This document shows, piece by piece, positions 56,400-64,000 of a stretch of DNA of 64,000 bases (position 1 is the first letter of the stretch; every line of letters begins with the position of its first letter). The notes below the pieces were generated by a model that ran no database searches, was not told where the DNA came from, and saw only the letters and a list, made by a program, of their open reading frames with translations. The stretch covers positions 372,001-436,000 of the forward strand of contig CAWFZT010000006.1 of assembly GCA_963820415.1 (NCBI GenBank). Reading direction: 5' to 3'. Source of the DNA: CAWFZT01 sp963820415 (GTDB taxonomy: Bacteria > Chloroflexota > Anaerolineae > Anaerolineales > Anaerolineaceae). The position numbers and the translations under genes are program-made.

Positions 56400-57338
56400 T
56401 CACAGGCCAAAGGGAACAAAACGTTTGAAATGCTCCAGGTCGTAGGGCGTTTCCTGGTAGACGTAGTAATTGATCCAGTTAGCGAACAAAAGATGGGCGT
56501 GCCCGCGCCAGGTCACAACCGGCGACTGGGTGGGATCGTTGCCGGGGTAATAATTAACCGGGACGGCAATCGGCAGGCTAGCAGCCACGTCGCGGTCGTA
56601 CTCTCTTTTCAAGGTGAGCGGGTCGTATTCCGAGTGGCCGGTGACGAAAATCTGCCGGCCATCCTGCGTACCAACAATGTAAACGCCGGCCTCGCTCGAT
56701 TCGGCCAGGATTTTCAACTCGGGGATTTTCTCGATGTCAGCGCGCCGGATCTCGGTGTGGCGTGAATGCGGGGCGTAAAAGATGTCGTCGAAGCCGCGCA
56801 GCAGCTTGGCGTTTTTCTCAATCACCTGGTGGGGAAAAACGCCGAACTGTTTAGCCGGCAGCGGGTGCTTGGGAATACCAAACTGGTAGTAAAGGGCAGC
56901 CTGGGCTCCCCAACATATGAACAGCAGGGCAAAGACGTTTTCAAGGCCCCAGCTCATGATCTGTTTCAGTTCTTCCCAGTAGTCTACCTGTTCGAAGGGC
57001 AGGTGCTCGACCGGCGCCCCGGTGATAATCAGGGCGTCGAACTTGCGCTCTTTGATCTGGTCGAAGGTCTTGTAAAAGGTCAGCAGGTGCTCCTCGGGGG
57101 TGTTCTTGCTCTGGTAAGAGCTGGTGCGCACCAGGGTGACCTCTACCTGAAGGGCAGTGTTACCCAGCAGGCGCAGGAGCTGGGTTTCGGTGACGATCTT
57201 GGTCGGCATCAGGTTGAGCACGGCAATTTGCAGCGGGCGGATATCCTGGTGGATGGCCCGCTCTTCATCCATGACGAAGATGTTTTCGCTTTGCAGGATT
57301 TCTCTGGCAGGAAGCTGGTCGGGTATTTTTATCGGCAT
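56400..57338 (-). CDS. metA: Homoserine O-acyltransferase (MetA family, probably acetyl-specific)
   Basis: 312 residues. It activates homoserine for methionine synthesis. Nucleophile Cys142 is in LFICWGAQAALYY, catalytic His in VTGHSEYD, Glu just downstream. Residue 111 is glutamate (TGAPVEHLPF). In the MetA family, glycine there goes with succinyl-CoA and glutamate with acetyl-CoA, so this enzyme should make O-acetylhomoserine, which is what MetY uses. AGAGAGGAA precedes the ATG. An attenuator-like leader lies upstream. Confidence 0.93.
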   Translation of the reverse strand: MPIKIPDQLPAREILQSENIFVMDEERAIHQDIRPLQIAVLNLMPTKIVTETQLLRLLGNTALQVEVTLVRTSSYQSKNTPEEHLLTFYKTFDQIKERKFDALIITGAPVEHLPFEQVDYWEELKQIMSWGLENVFALLFICWGAQAALYYQFGIPKHPLPAKQFGVFPHQVIEKNAKLLRGFDDIFYAPHSRHTEIRRADIEKIPELKILAESSEAGVYIVGTQDGRQIFVTGHSEYDPLTLKREYDRDVAASLPIAVPVNYYPGNDPTQSPVVTWRGHAHLLFANWINYYVYQETPYDLEHFKRFVPFGL

Positions 57339-57367
57339 ATCAAGTTCCTCTCTTGGCGTCTGTATCG

Positions 57368-57393
57368 AAAAAAAAGGCTGCCTTCTGGCAGCC
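57368..57393 (-). terminator. Intrinsic terminator just before metA (likely attenuator)
   Basis: GGCTGCC-AGAA-GGCAGCC with eight T residues directly after, 29 bases upstream of the metA ATG. The ideal stem and tail make it a strong intrinsic terminator on the minus strand. The position, between a Met-rich small frame and metA, suggests attenuation. It could also simply end the larE transcript. Confidence 0.85.
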
Positions 57394-57427
57394 CGAGTAA
57401 ATCCTCATATGGGTGGATAGGATTTGG

Positions 57428-57493
57428 TTAAGCCCTACCCTCCACTGCTGCCGCTTGGAGCTGCCCACGCATGGCCATAGCCATCATATCCAT
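57428..57493 (-). CDS. Methionine-rich leader peptide of metA (candidate)
   Basis: A 21-codon frame MDMMAMAMRGQLQAAAVEGRA ends 34 bases before the terminator. Five of the first eight codons are ATG. Two GGCAGC stretches in its second half (57465-57460 and 57452-57447) can pair with the GCTGCC arm of the terminator to make an antiterminator. This is the plan of ribosome-mediated attenuation: stalling at Met codons would free metA. No clear Shine-Dalgarno precedes the first ATG; CATAAT lies just upstream, so a leaderless start is possible. Confidence 0.5.
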   Translation of the reverse strand: MDMMAMAMRGQLQAAAVEGRA

Positions 57494-57627
57494 GATTATG
57501 TACTTGGGGGAACTGATCCGGACGGTGTGAGTGAATTTCATGAATGTATATCGAGTTCTAGACAATTAGTAGCCGCCATTATGCGACAGATTGGTATGTT
57601 TGTCAAGGATTTGAGTAAGAAAAAGTG

Positions 57628-58483
57628 TTAATCCTTACGCAGCACGGCCGGGTCAAGCACTTCATTCAGGCTGCCGGTACGATACCCTTCCAGGTCTACT
57701 GTGACGTATTTGAAGCCGATTTGCTTGAAATACCCGGCGACCAACTCACGCAAATTAATCAACCGCTCAATCTCGCCAGGAAGGACTTCAATTTTAGCCG
57801 TAGGACCGGTGTTGCGCACGCGCACGATCTCGAAATTCAGGGCGTGCAAATACGCCTCACCCTGGGCAACCTGTTCCAGCTTTTCGTAGGTCACGCGGGT
57901 GCCGTAGGGGATACGCGAGGCCAGGCAGGGCGAGGAAGGGTGGTTCCAGTTCCCCAGGCCCAGTTGGCGGGCCAGTATGCGAAATCTCGCGCTTGGACAA
58001 ATTCGCCTCGGCCAGCGGGGAGAGAACGCTCAGTTCGGCGGCGGCGCGTAAACCTGGGCGGTAATCGCCCAAATCGTCAGCGTTGGCGCCCAGCAAAACG
58101 TGCTGAATGCCCGCCTTTTGAGCGATCTCGTTGATGATGCTTAGGTCGGTTGACTTGCACACATAGCAGCGATTGGGTGTGTTTTCGGTGTAGGCTTCGT
58201 TTTTCAGCTTATCGAAATCCACATACTGGTGAGGAAAGCCAAACTGAAGGGCCAGGGTGGAGGCCGTTTCCATCAGTCCGACGGTTTCCACCTGGGAGCG
58301 GATGGTCACGGCCAGCATACGCGGTGCCAGCACCAGATGAGCTACAACAGCCAGCAGCGAGCTGTCCACCCCGCCGGAAAATGCCACCACGGCGCTGCCC
58401 AAGGATTGTAACCGGCTTACCAGGACCTGCCACTTTTCTTCAAGAGACGGTTCGATATTCAGCAAGGGGAGAGATTTAATCAT
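57628..58483 (-). CDS. larE: LarE-family ATP-dependent sulfur transferase (one frame break)
   Basis: About 284 residues after correcting one extra base near 57983 (between NLSKREI and RILARQLGLGNWN). PP-loop SGGVDSSLLAVVAHLV for ATP; NTPNRCYVCKSTDLS; and SPCLASRIPYG, which holds the cysteine that gives up its sulfur in known LarE enzymes making the nickel-pincer cofactor. No larA, larB or larC is present in the window. ATG at 58492 is an alternative start. The gene is upstream of the met attenuator region. Confidence 0.85.
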
Positions 58484-58485
58484 AT

Positions 58486-58711
58486 TCAGCACCTATAAGG
58501 TTTAAAATTGAAATTGCTGTGCGCCCGACGCTGGCTGGTGAGTAGGATGGCCAGGGCGAATCCCACAAGAATGGCGCTATCAGAGAATGATGAAAGTGGC
58601 GCGGCCTTGCATGCTGTCAATGCCGCGGCGGGCGCGACTGAAGACGGACAGGAGAATTTCAGACAAGGCCCACAAGGCAATCACCAACTGAACAATATAT
58701 TTGAGGATCAA
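58486..58711 (-). pseudogene. Truncated isoprenylcysteine methyltransferase-like remnant
   Basis: From a TTG at 58711 (ACGGAG just upstream) the frame reads ILKYIVQLVIALWALSEILL and SVFSRARRGIDSMQG, breaks near 58583 by an extra base, and continues DSAILVGFALAILLTSQRRA to a stop at 58486. These are the first two helices of an ICMT-type membrane methyltransferase; the catalytic C-terminal half is missing. The full family protein is near 190 residues, this has 74. Probably a decayed gene; a complete relative is at 32696-33145. Confidence 0.5.
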
Positions 58712-58824
58712 GGTTTACTCCGTAGGACGCCGATAGTTTTATCGATGAATTATACCAACTATCTCCGTGGAAACCAGACAAGCCGGATTGAAACTTGCAT
58801 TCTAGTAGTTAATAAAGATAAACT

Positions 58825-58986
58825 ATGTCTGATTTGCTGCAAGGAGATTCGAATGATAAGTTCATCCACATCCAGCCGGTTTACAGGCAAAACAGCCGTA
58901 CAGGTGGAAGCCTTTTTGGCGACGTTTCTACCCAGGATAATGAAACTAGCTGCTTTAGTTTTATATTAACACGTTACGTGGAATAA
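58825..58986 (+). CDS. Possible small ORF
   Basis: 53 codons, MSDLLQGDSNDKFIHIQPVY at the start and ending SFILTRYVE. Composition is protein-like, but there is no ribosome binding site and its end overlaps the Mth938 gene on the other strand by 21 bases. Unsupported beyond that. Confidence 0.2.
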   Translation: MSDLLQGDSNDKFIHIQPVYRQNSRTGGSLFGDVSTQDNETSCFSFILTRYVE

Positions 58987-59328
58987 GCCGATGGCCTTTC
59001 CTTCGGCTTTATTCCAAATTTCCAGCGCCTGCGGGGTGGGAGAGATATCTACTTTACAGAGTTTTTTCTTGAAGAATTCGGCAGCCTCAGCAGAAAGTTT
59101 GACCATGCCGTCCTGCCCGCTCCCAACCACCAACTGCATGGCGCCTTCTTCGTAAACGTATTTGGCTTCCTGGATAGAGATAATGTGCGAGGTACCAAAA
59201 ATTTCTTTGGAGAGCTTTTTCTTGCGTTTTTCAACTACCCCGTTTAGGTGGATAATTACGTCGTATTCGTATTTTTGGCCTCCGATGACGATCAGGCCGA
59301 ACAATGTCTTATCGATTTTGGGTTTCAT
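58966..59328 (-). CDS. Mth938-like domain protein
   Basis: 120 residues, one compact alpha/beta domain: FGLIVIGGQKYEYDVIIHLNG, KKLSKEIFGTSHIIS, LVVGSGQDGMVKLSAEAAEFF and a C-terminal KAIGLFHVTC. This is the Mth938 domain (also in animal AAMDC), of unknown biochemical role. AGGAGG precedes the ATG. It is divergent from nifJ. Confidence 0.82.
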   Translation of the reverse strand: MKPKIDKTLFGLIVIGGQKYEYDVIIHLNGVVEKRKKKLSKEIFGTSHIISIQEAKYVYEEGAMQLVVGSGQDGMVKLSAEAAEFFKKKLCKVDISPTPQALEIWNKAEGKAIGLFHVTC

Positions 59329-59399
59329 ATCGAACCTCCTGCTTTTATTGTAGATAAAACCAAGCAGATTTCAACAAGCAATTAGTAGATTGCATGGGG

Positions 59400-59436
59400 T
59401 ATAATTTATGACAGCACACAGGTCAATTTGGTGACC
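59400..59436 (+). promoter_or_regulatory. Likely nifJ promoter with an operator-like palindrome
   Basis: TATAAT at 59400-59405 lies 150 bases upstream of nifJ. GGTCA-N6-TGACC (59421-59436) follows 15 bases after it, where a repressor would block transcription. No good -35 box is seen. The 5' leader down to the ATG at 59556 holds no other gene. Confidence 0.35.
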
Positions 59437-59555
59437 TTAATTACTACCCCGAACCAATCTTTAACATTAAAATCTTAAGATTGAATGTCCAGACACGTCA
59501 CCTTGTGTGATGTAGAGTGATTAAACCAATAATCTTTTCCATGGAGTGAACTTAC

Positions 59556-62500
59556 ATGACGCGTCAAATGATTACCATTGATGCCAACGAAGCCGTAGCT
59601 AAAGTTGCTTACCGGCTGAGTGAGGTAATCGCTATTTACCCCATTACCCCCTCTTCGAGCATGGGTGAATTTGCGGATGCCTACATGGCAGCCAACCTGC
59701 CCAATCTGTGGGGCACCGTCCCTCAGGTGGTCGAAATGCAGTCTGAAGGCGGCGCCGCCGGTGCAGTACACGGCGCCCTGCAGTCCGGCTCCCTGTCCAC
59801 CACCTTCACCGCCTCGCAGGGCCTGCTGCTGATGATCCCAAATATGTATAAAATCGCCGGCGAGCTGACCTCCACAGTCTTCCACGTTTCTGCCCGTACT
59901 CTCGCCACGCACGCCCTGTCGATTTACGGTGACCATTCCGATGTGATGGCCTGCCGCCAGACCGGCTTGGCGTATGCTCGCTTCCCGCTCGGTGCAGGAA
60001 GCTCAGGACATCGCCCTGATCTCTACGGCCTGCCACCCTGGAATCACGCGTGCCCTTCCTGCACTTCTTCGATGGCTTCCGCACCTCGGCCGAGGTCAAT
60101 AAGATCATCCTGCTGGACGAAGACGAACTGCGCGCCATGATCGACGATAAGCTGGTCGCCGCCCACCGGGCGCGTGCCCTCTCTCCCGATCACCCGGTGC
60201 TGCGCGGTTCAGCCCAGAACCCAGATGTTTTCTTCCAGGCCCGCGAAACCTGCACGCCGTTCTACAACGTCTGCCCGGCCATTGTGCAGAAGGCCATGGA
60301 TAAGTTCGCCCAGGTCACCGGGCGACAGTATCACCTGTTTGACTACGTCGGCCCGGCGGATGCCGAGTACGTGGTGATTATTATGGGCTCCGGCGCCGAA
60401 ACAACTGAAGAAACCGCCCTCTTCCTGGCCGAAAAAGGCGAGAAAATCGGCGTGATCACCGTACACCTCTACCGGCCTTTCTCGGCCGATCACCTGCTCA
60501 AGGCCCTGCCCGCCGCCACCAAAATGATCACAGTGCTGGATCGCACCAAGGAACCCGGCGGCAACGACCCGCTCTACCTGGACGTGGTCACCGCCCTTAA
60601 TGAAGCTGTGGCGGATGGAACGGCGCCTTTCAAGAGCATGCCGCGCATCTACAGCGGCCGCTACGGGCTGGCCTCCAAGGAATATACCCCGGCCATGGCC
60701 AAGGCTGTCTTTGATGATATGACCGCAGCCAATCCCCGCAAACATTTCGTGGTCGGTATTGATGAAGACCTGCTGCATACCAGCCTGGATTACGATACCT
60801 CCTTCACCATCGCCCACCCCTCCACTGTGCGCTGCGTATTCTTTGGCCTGGGTGCAGATGGCACCGTGGGCGCTAATAAAAACTCGATCAAGATCATCGG
60901 CGAAGAGACCCCCAACTACGCCCAGGGCTATTTCGTGTACGACTCGAAGAAGTCCGGCACAATTACCACCTCGCACCTGCGCTTCGGTCCGCGTCCGATC
61001 CGCGCTCCCTACCTGATCGGCGAAAACAGCGCCAACTTTGTCGGCCTGCCACCAGTTCACCTTCCTCGAACGCTACGACATGACCAAATACGCGGCAACC
61101 GGCGGTGTCTTCCTGCTCAACAGCATCTACCCGGTCGACCAGGTGTGGGACCACCTGCCGGTTGAAGTGCAGAAAGACATCATCGAAAAGAAGCTGCGCT
61201 TCTACGTGATCGACGCCTACGAAGTAGCCCGCAAGACCGGCATGGGCGGGCGCATCAACACCATCATGCAGACCTGCTTCTTCGCCATCTCCGGCGTGCT
61301 GCCGCGCGAAGAAGCCATTGCCGAAATCAAGAAATCCATCAAGAAGACCTACGGCAAGCGCGGCGACGCCGTCGTGCAGCAGAACTTCGACGCGGTGGAC
61401 TCGTCCCTGGCCAACCTGTACGAGGTCAAGGTGCCTGACAAAGTGACCAGCACCTTCTCCCGCACCAGCCCCATCCCTGAAGGCGCCCCCGAGTTCGTCA
61501 AGAACGTACTCGGCCCAATCATCGCCAACAACGGCGATTCGGTGCCGGTCAGCGCCATGCCAAACGACGGCACCTTCCCCACCGCCACCTCGCAGTGGGA
61601 AAAGCGCAACATCGCCCTGGAAATCCCGGTCTGGGAACCCAACCTGTGCATCCAGTGCGGCAAGTGCGCATTTGTCTGCCCGCATGCCGTCATCCGCCAG
61701 AAGGTGTACGCTCCTAAGTACCTGGCCGGCGCCCCGGCGACCTTCAAGTCGCTGGATGCCAAGTTCAAGGAATTCCCCGGCATGAAATATCACCATCCAG
61801 GTGGCTCCGGAAGACTGCACCGGCTGCAGCCTGTGCGTGGAAGCCTGCCCGGCCAAGGATAAGACCCAGGTCGGCCGCAAAGCGATCAACATGGTCGACC
61901 AGGTGCCGCTGCGCTTCCCCGAGCGCGAGAACTGGAACTTCTTCCTTACCCTGCCTGAAGCCGACCGGTCCGTGTTCCAACCCAGCACGGTCAAGAACTC
62001 GCAGCTCCTGCAACCGCTGTTTGAGTTCTCGGGCGCCTGCTCCGGCTGCGGCGAGACCCCTTACATCAAGCTGGCTTCGCAGTTGTTTGGCGACCGCATG
62101 ATCGTGGCCAACGCCACCGGCTGCTCCTCGATCTACGGCGGCAACCTGCCCACCACCCCCTGGTCTAAAAATGCCGAAGGACGCGGCCCGGCCTGGTCCA
62201 ACTCGCTCTTCGAAGATAATGCCGAGTTCGGCCTGGGCATGCGCCTGACCATCGATAAACAGTCCGAGTTCGCCGCGTGAGCTGCTGACCGGCCTTGCCG
62301 GATTGGCAGGCGACGAGCTGGTCAAGGCGATCCTGCTCAGCCGATCAGAACAACGAAGCCGGCATCAAGGCGCAGCGCGAGCGGGTAGTCCATGCTCAAG
62401 CAGCGCCTGGCAGACCAGCAGTGATCCCAAGGCAGCCATGCTGCTGACCCTGGCCGATTTCCTGGTACGCAAGAGCGTCTGGATCATGGGCGGCGACGGT

Positions 62501-63144
62501 TGGGCGTACGACATCGGCTACGGCGGCCTGGACCACGTGCTGGCCTCCGGACGCAACGTCAACATGCTGGTGCTGGATACCGAAGTTTACTCCAATACCG
62601 GCGGACAGTCCTCCAAGTCGACCCCGCGGGCAGCCGTGGCGCAAGTTTGCGGCCAACGGCAAGAACCTGCCCAAGAAAGACCTGGGCATGATCGCCATGG
62701 CCTACGGCTACGTCTACGTGGCGCAGGTCGCCATGGGCGCCAACGACCAGCAGACCCTGCGGGCTTTCCTCGAAGCCGAAGCCTACGATGGCCCCTCGCT
62801 GATCATCGCCTACTCGCCACTGCATCAACCACGGCATCGACATGCGCAAGGGTCTCGACCAGCAGCGCCTGGCCGTCCAGTCGGGCATCTGGCCGCTATA
62901 CCGCTACAACCCGTCCCTGGTCGCGGAAGGTAAGAATCCGCTGATCATCGACTCGAAGGACCCGACCGTGCCGGTGGAAGAATACGCCTACAACGAAACC
63001 CGCTACCGCATGCTGCTGCAGAGCGACGAAACCCGCGCCGAAATGCTGATGAAGAGCGCCAAGCAGGACGTGGCGCAGCGTTGGGAGCTGTTAAAGCAGA
63101 TGGCCGCCATCCAGTACGCGGACGGTGATCAACGGAAGATCTGA
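59556..63144 (+). CDS. nifJ: Pyruvate:ferredoxin (flavodoxin) oxidoreductase, single chain (ten frame breaks)
   Basis: About 1192 residues after correction. It oxidises pyruvate to acetyl-CoA and CO2 with transfer to ferredoxin. Domain order: pyrimidine-binding (AIYPITPSSSMGEFADAY), transketolase C-like (YVVIIMGSGAETTEETA), gamma domain (GENSANFVGCHQFTFLERYD), two [4Fe-4S] ferredoxin motifs (LCIQCGKCAFVCPH; CTGCSLCVEACP), then the TPP domain (GACSGCGETPY, GGDGWAYDIGYGGLDHVLASG, TEVYSNTGGQSSKSTP). Frame breaks near 59974, 60028, 61048, 61791, 62275, 62350, 62391, 62423, 62661 and 62816 are each one extra base. Conserved residues flank every break. Confidence 0.92.
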
Positions 63145-63164
63145 AGTAGTTATAAGGAGAAATT

Positions 63165-64000
63165 ATGGTCGACTTGAGCACTACCTATCTTGGCTTGCCA
63201 CTGAAGAACCCGCTGGTCGCCTCTGCTTCCCCTTTATCGAAAAAGGTGGATCGGGTGCGCAGGCTGGAAGATGCCGGAGTGAGTGCAGTGGTCATGTACT
63301 CGCTCTTCGAAGAACAGATCACCCACGAGAGCCTGGCCCTGGATTATTTCTTGAACCGCGGCAGCGAATCCTTTGCCGAAGCGATGACCTACTTCCCCGA
63401 GATGGAACATTACAATGTAGGACCAGAAAGCTACCTGGAACTGATCCACCAACTTAAAGAGTCGGTCGATATCCCGATCATCGCCAGCCTGAACGGCATT
63501 TCCACCGGTGGTTGGATCGATTATGCCAAACGCATGGAAGAAGCCGGCGCGGATGCCCTGGAGATGAACATCTACTACATTTCCACCGACCCGAAAGTAA
63601 CCAGCCAGGAGTTGGAACAGGCCCACGTCGACCTGGTGGCCGACATCCGCAAGCAATTACACATCCCCCTGGCGGTGAAGTTGAGCCCATTCTTCTCCAC
63701 CCTGCCCAACCTGGCCACTCACCTGGCCAAAGCGGGCGCCAACGGCCTGGTGCTGTTCAACCGGTTTATCCAACCCGATCTGGATATCGAAACACTGGAA
63801 GTGGTGCCGGCCATCCACCTGAGCACCTCGGACGAACTGCGCCTGCCCCTGCGCTGGGTAGCCATCCTGTATGGCAAGGTCAAAGCCGACCTGGCGCTGA
63901 CCGGCGGCGTGCACACTGGCCAGGATTTGATCAAGTCTGTGATGGCGGGCGCTAACGTGACCATGCTCGCCTCCGAGCTGATCGCCAAAGGTCCAGAACG
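63165..64000 (+). CDS. Dihydroorotate dehydrogenase-like protein (partial, runs off the right edge)
   Basis: At least 278 residues open to the end of the window. The start MVDLSTTYLGLPLKNPLVAS matches the DHOD/PreA-type flavin barrel, with EMNIYYISTDP, PLAVKLSPFFSTLPNLA and TGGVHTGQDLIKSVMAGANVT as FMN- and substrate-site strands. Homologues are frequently found next to nifJ. The usual catalytic Cys/Ser loop is not obvious, and pyrimidine synthesis genes are absent, so a role other than orotate production is likely. TAAGGAGA precedes the ATG. Confidence 0.87.
   Translation, partial: MVDLSTTYLGLPLKNPLVASASPLSKKVDRVRRLEDAGVSAVVMYSLFEEQITHESLALDYFLNRGSESFAEAMTYFPEMEHYNVGPESYLELIHQLKESVDIPIIASLNGISTGGWIDYAKRMEEAGADALEMNIYYISTDPKVTSQELEQAHVDLVADIRKQLHIPLAVKLSPFFSTLPNLATHLAKAGANGLVLFNRFIQPDLDIETLEVVPAIHLSTSDELRLPLRWVAILYGKVKADLALTGGVHTGQDLIKSVMAGANVTMLASELIAKGPE

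Noticed and set aside
57361..57510. SAM or SAH riboswitch before metA
   Set aside because: Apart from the terminator I could not find the conserved cores of these riboswitches; the Met-rich frame explains the layout better. A covariance search would settle this.
57413..57631. Plus-strand 72-codon frame opposite the metA leader
   Set aside because: No binding site, odd composition, and it runs antisense through the leader and terminator.
60963..61994. Long minus-strand frame of 343 codons opposite nifJ
   Set aside because: nifJ motifs are on the plus strand throughout; this is an antisense shadow.

Overview
The window reads as a chromosomal segment of a Chloroflexota bacterium, most likely an Anaerolineae-type anaerobe or facultative anaerobe. 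The pointers are a GC-rich coding style, a complete nuoA-N operon, a fused alpha-beta glycyl-tRNA synthetase, a single-chain pyruvate:ferredoxin oxidoreductase and a MoxR/DUF58/VWA cluster. This is inference from gene content; no rRNA or tRNA gene was found to place it.

Layout. 1-2.5 kb: a left-edge gene start, two membrane proteins, and an AT-rich island holding a broken toxin-like gene with its partner, flanked by a short repeat. 2.5-16.9 kb (minus strand): the 14-gene complex I operon in canonical order. 17-20.3 kb (minus): cobT-cobS-cobC-cobU behind a cobalamin riboswitch with its own terminator. 20.5-31.8 kb: a zinc-type UroD-family methyltransferase; phosphopentomutase and a GntR regulator (minus); then a plus-strand block with an FGE-like protein, an ECF transporter (S, small membrane protein, two ATPases, T), two paralogous uridine-phosphorylase-type enzymes and an MFS transporter. 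Together these suggest nucleoside uptake, phosphorolysis and entry of the pentose phosphate into central metabolism. 31.8-35.3 kb (minus): a PPC/DUF296 gene behind a second cobalamin riboswitch, an isoprenylcysteine-type methyltransferase, a YefM-YoeB pair and a PHP hydrolase.

35.5-48.6 kb: L,D-transpeptidase, two secreted proteins (one with MopE-like metal-binding repeats), an ATP-grasp ligase, the principal-type sigma factor, a phosphoesterase, then a plus-strand cluster (HtrA-like protease, MoxR ATPase, DUF58, two VWA proteins) and a PQQ-propeller lipoprotein. 48.7-53.7 kb (minus): dnaG and glyQS. 53.7-59.3 kb (minus): nitroreductase, DinB-like protein, metA-metY, larE, a truncated methyltransferase remnant and an Mth938-domain protein. 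59.5-64 kb (plus): nifJ and a dihydroorotate-dehydrogenase-like gene that runs off the edge.

Two cautions and one highlight. About 27 single-base frame breaks interrupt conserved genes, about 24 of them one extra base; after correction every affected gene has a length divisible by three, so they look like consensus errors rather than decay. The positions given span the whole gene across such breaks. The most interesting candidate is upstream of metA: a 21-codon reading frame beginning MDMMAMAMR followed by an intrinsic terminator just before metA. That is the layout of a methionine-responsive ribosome-mediated attenuator. The second cobalamin riboswitch, in front of a DUF296 gene, is also unusual.
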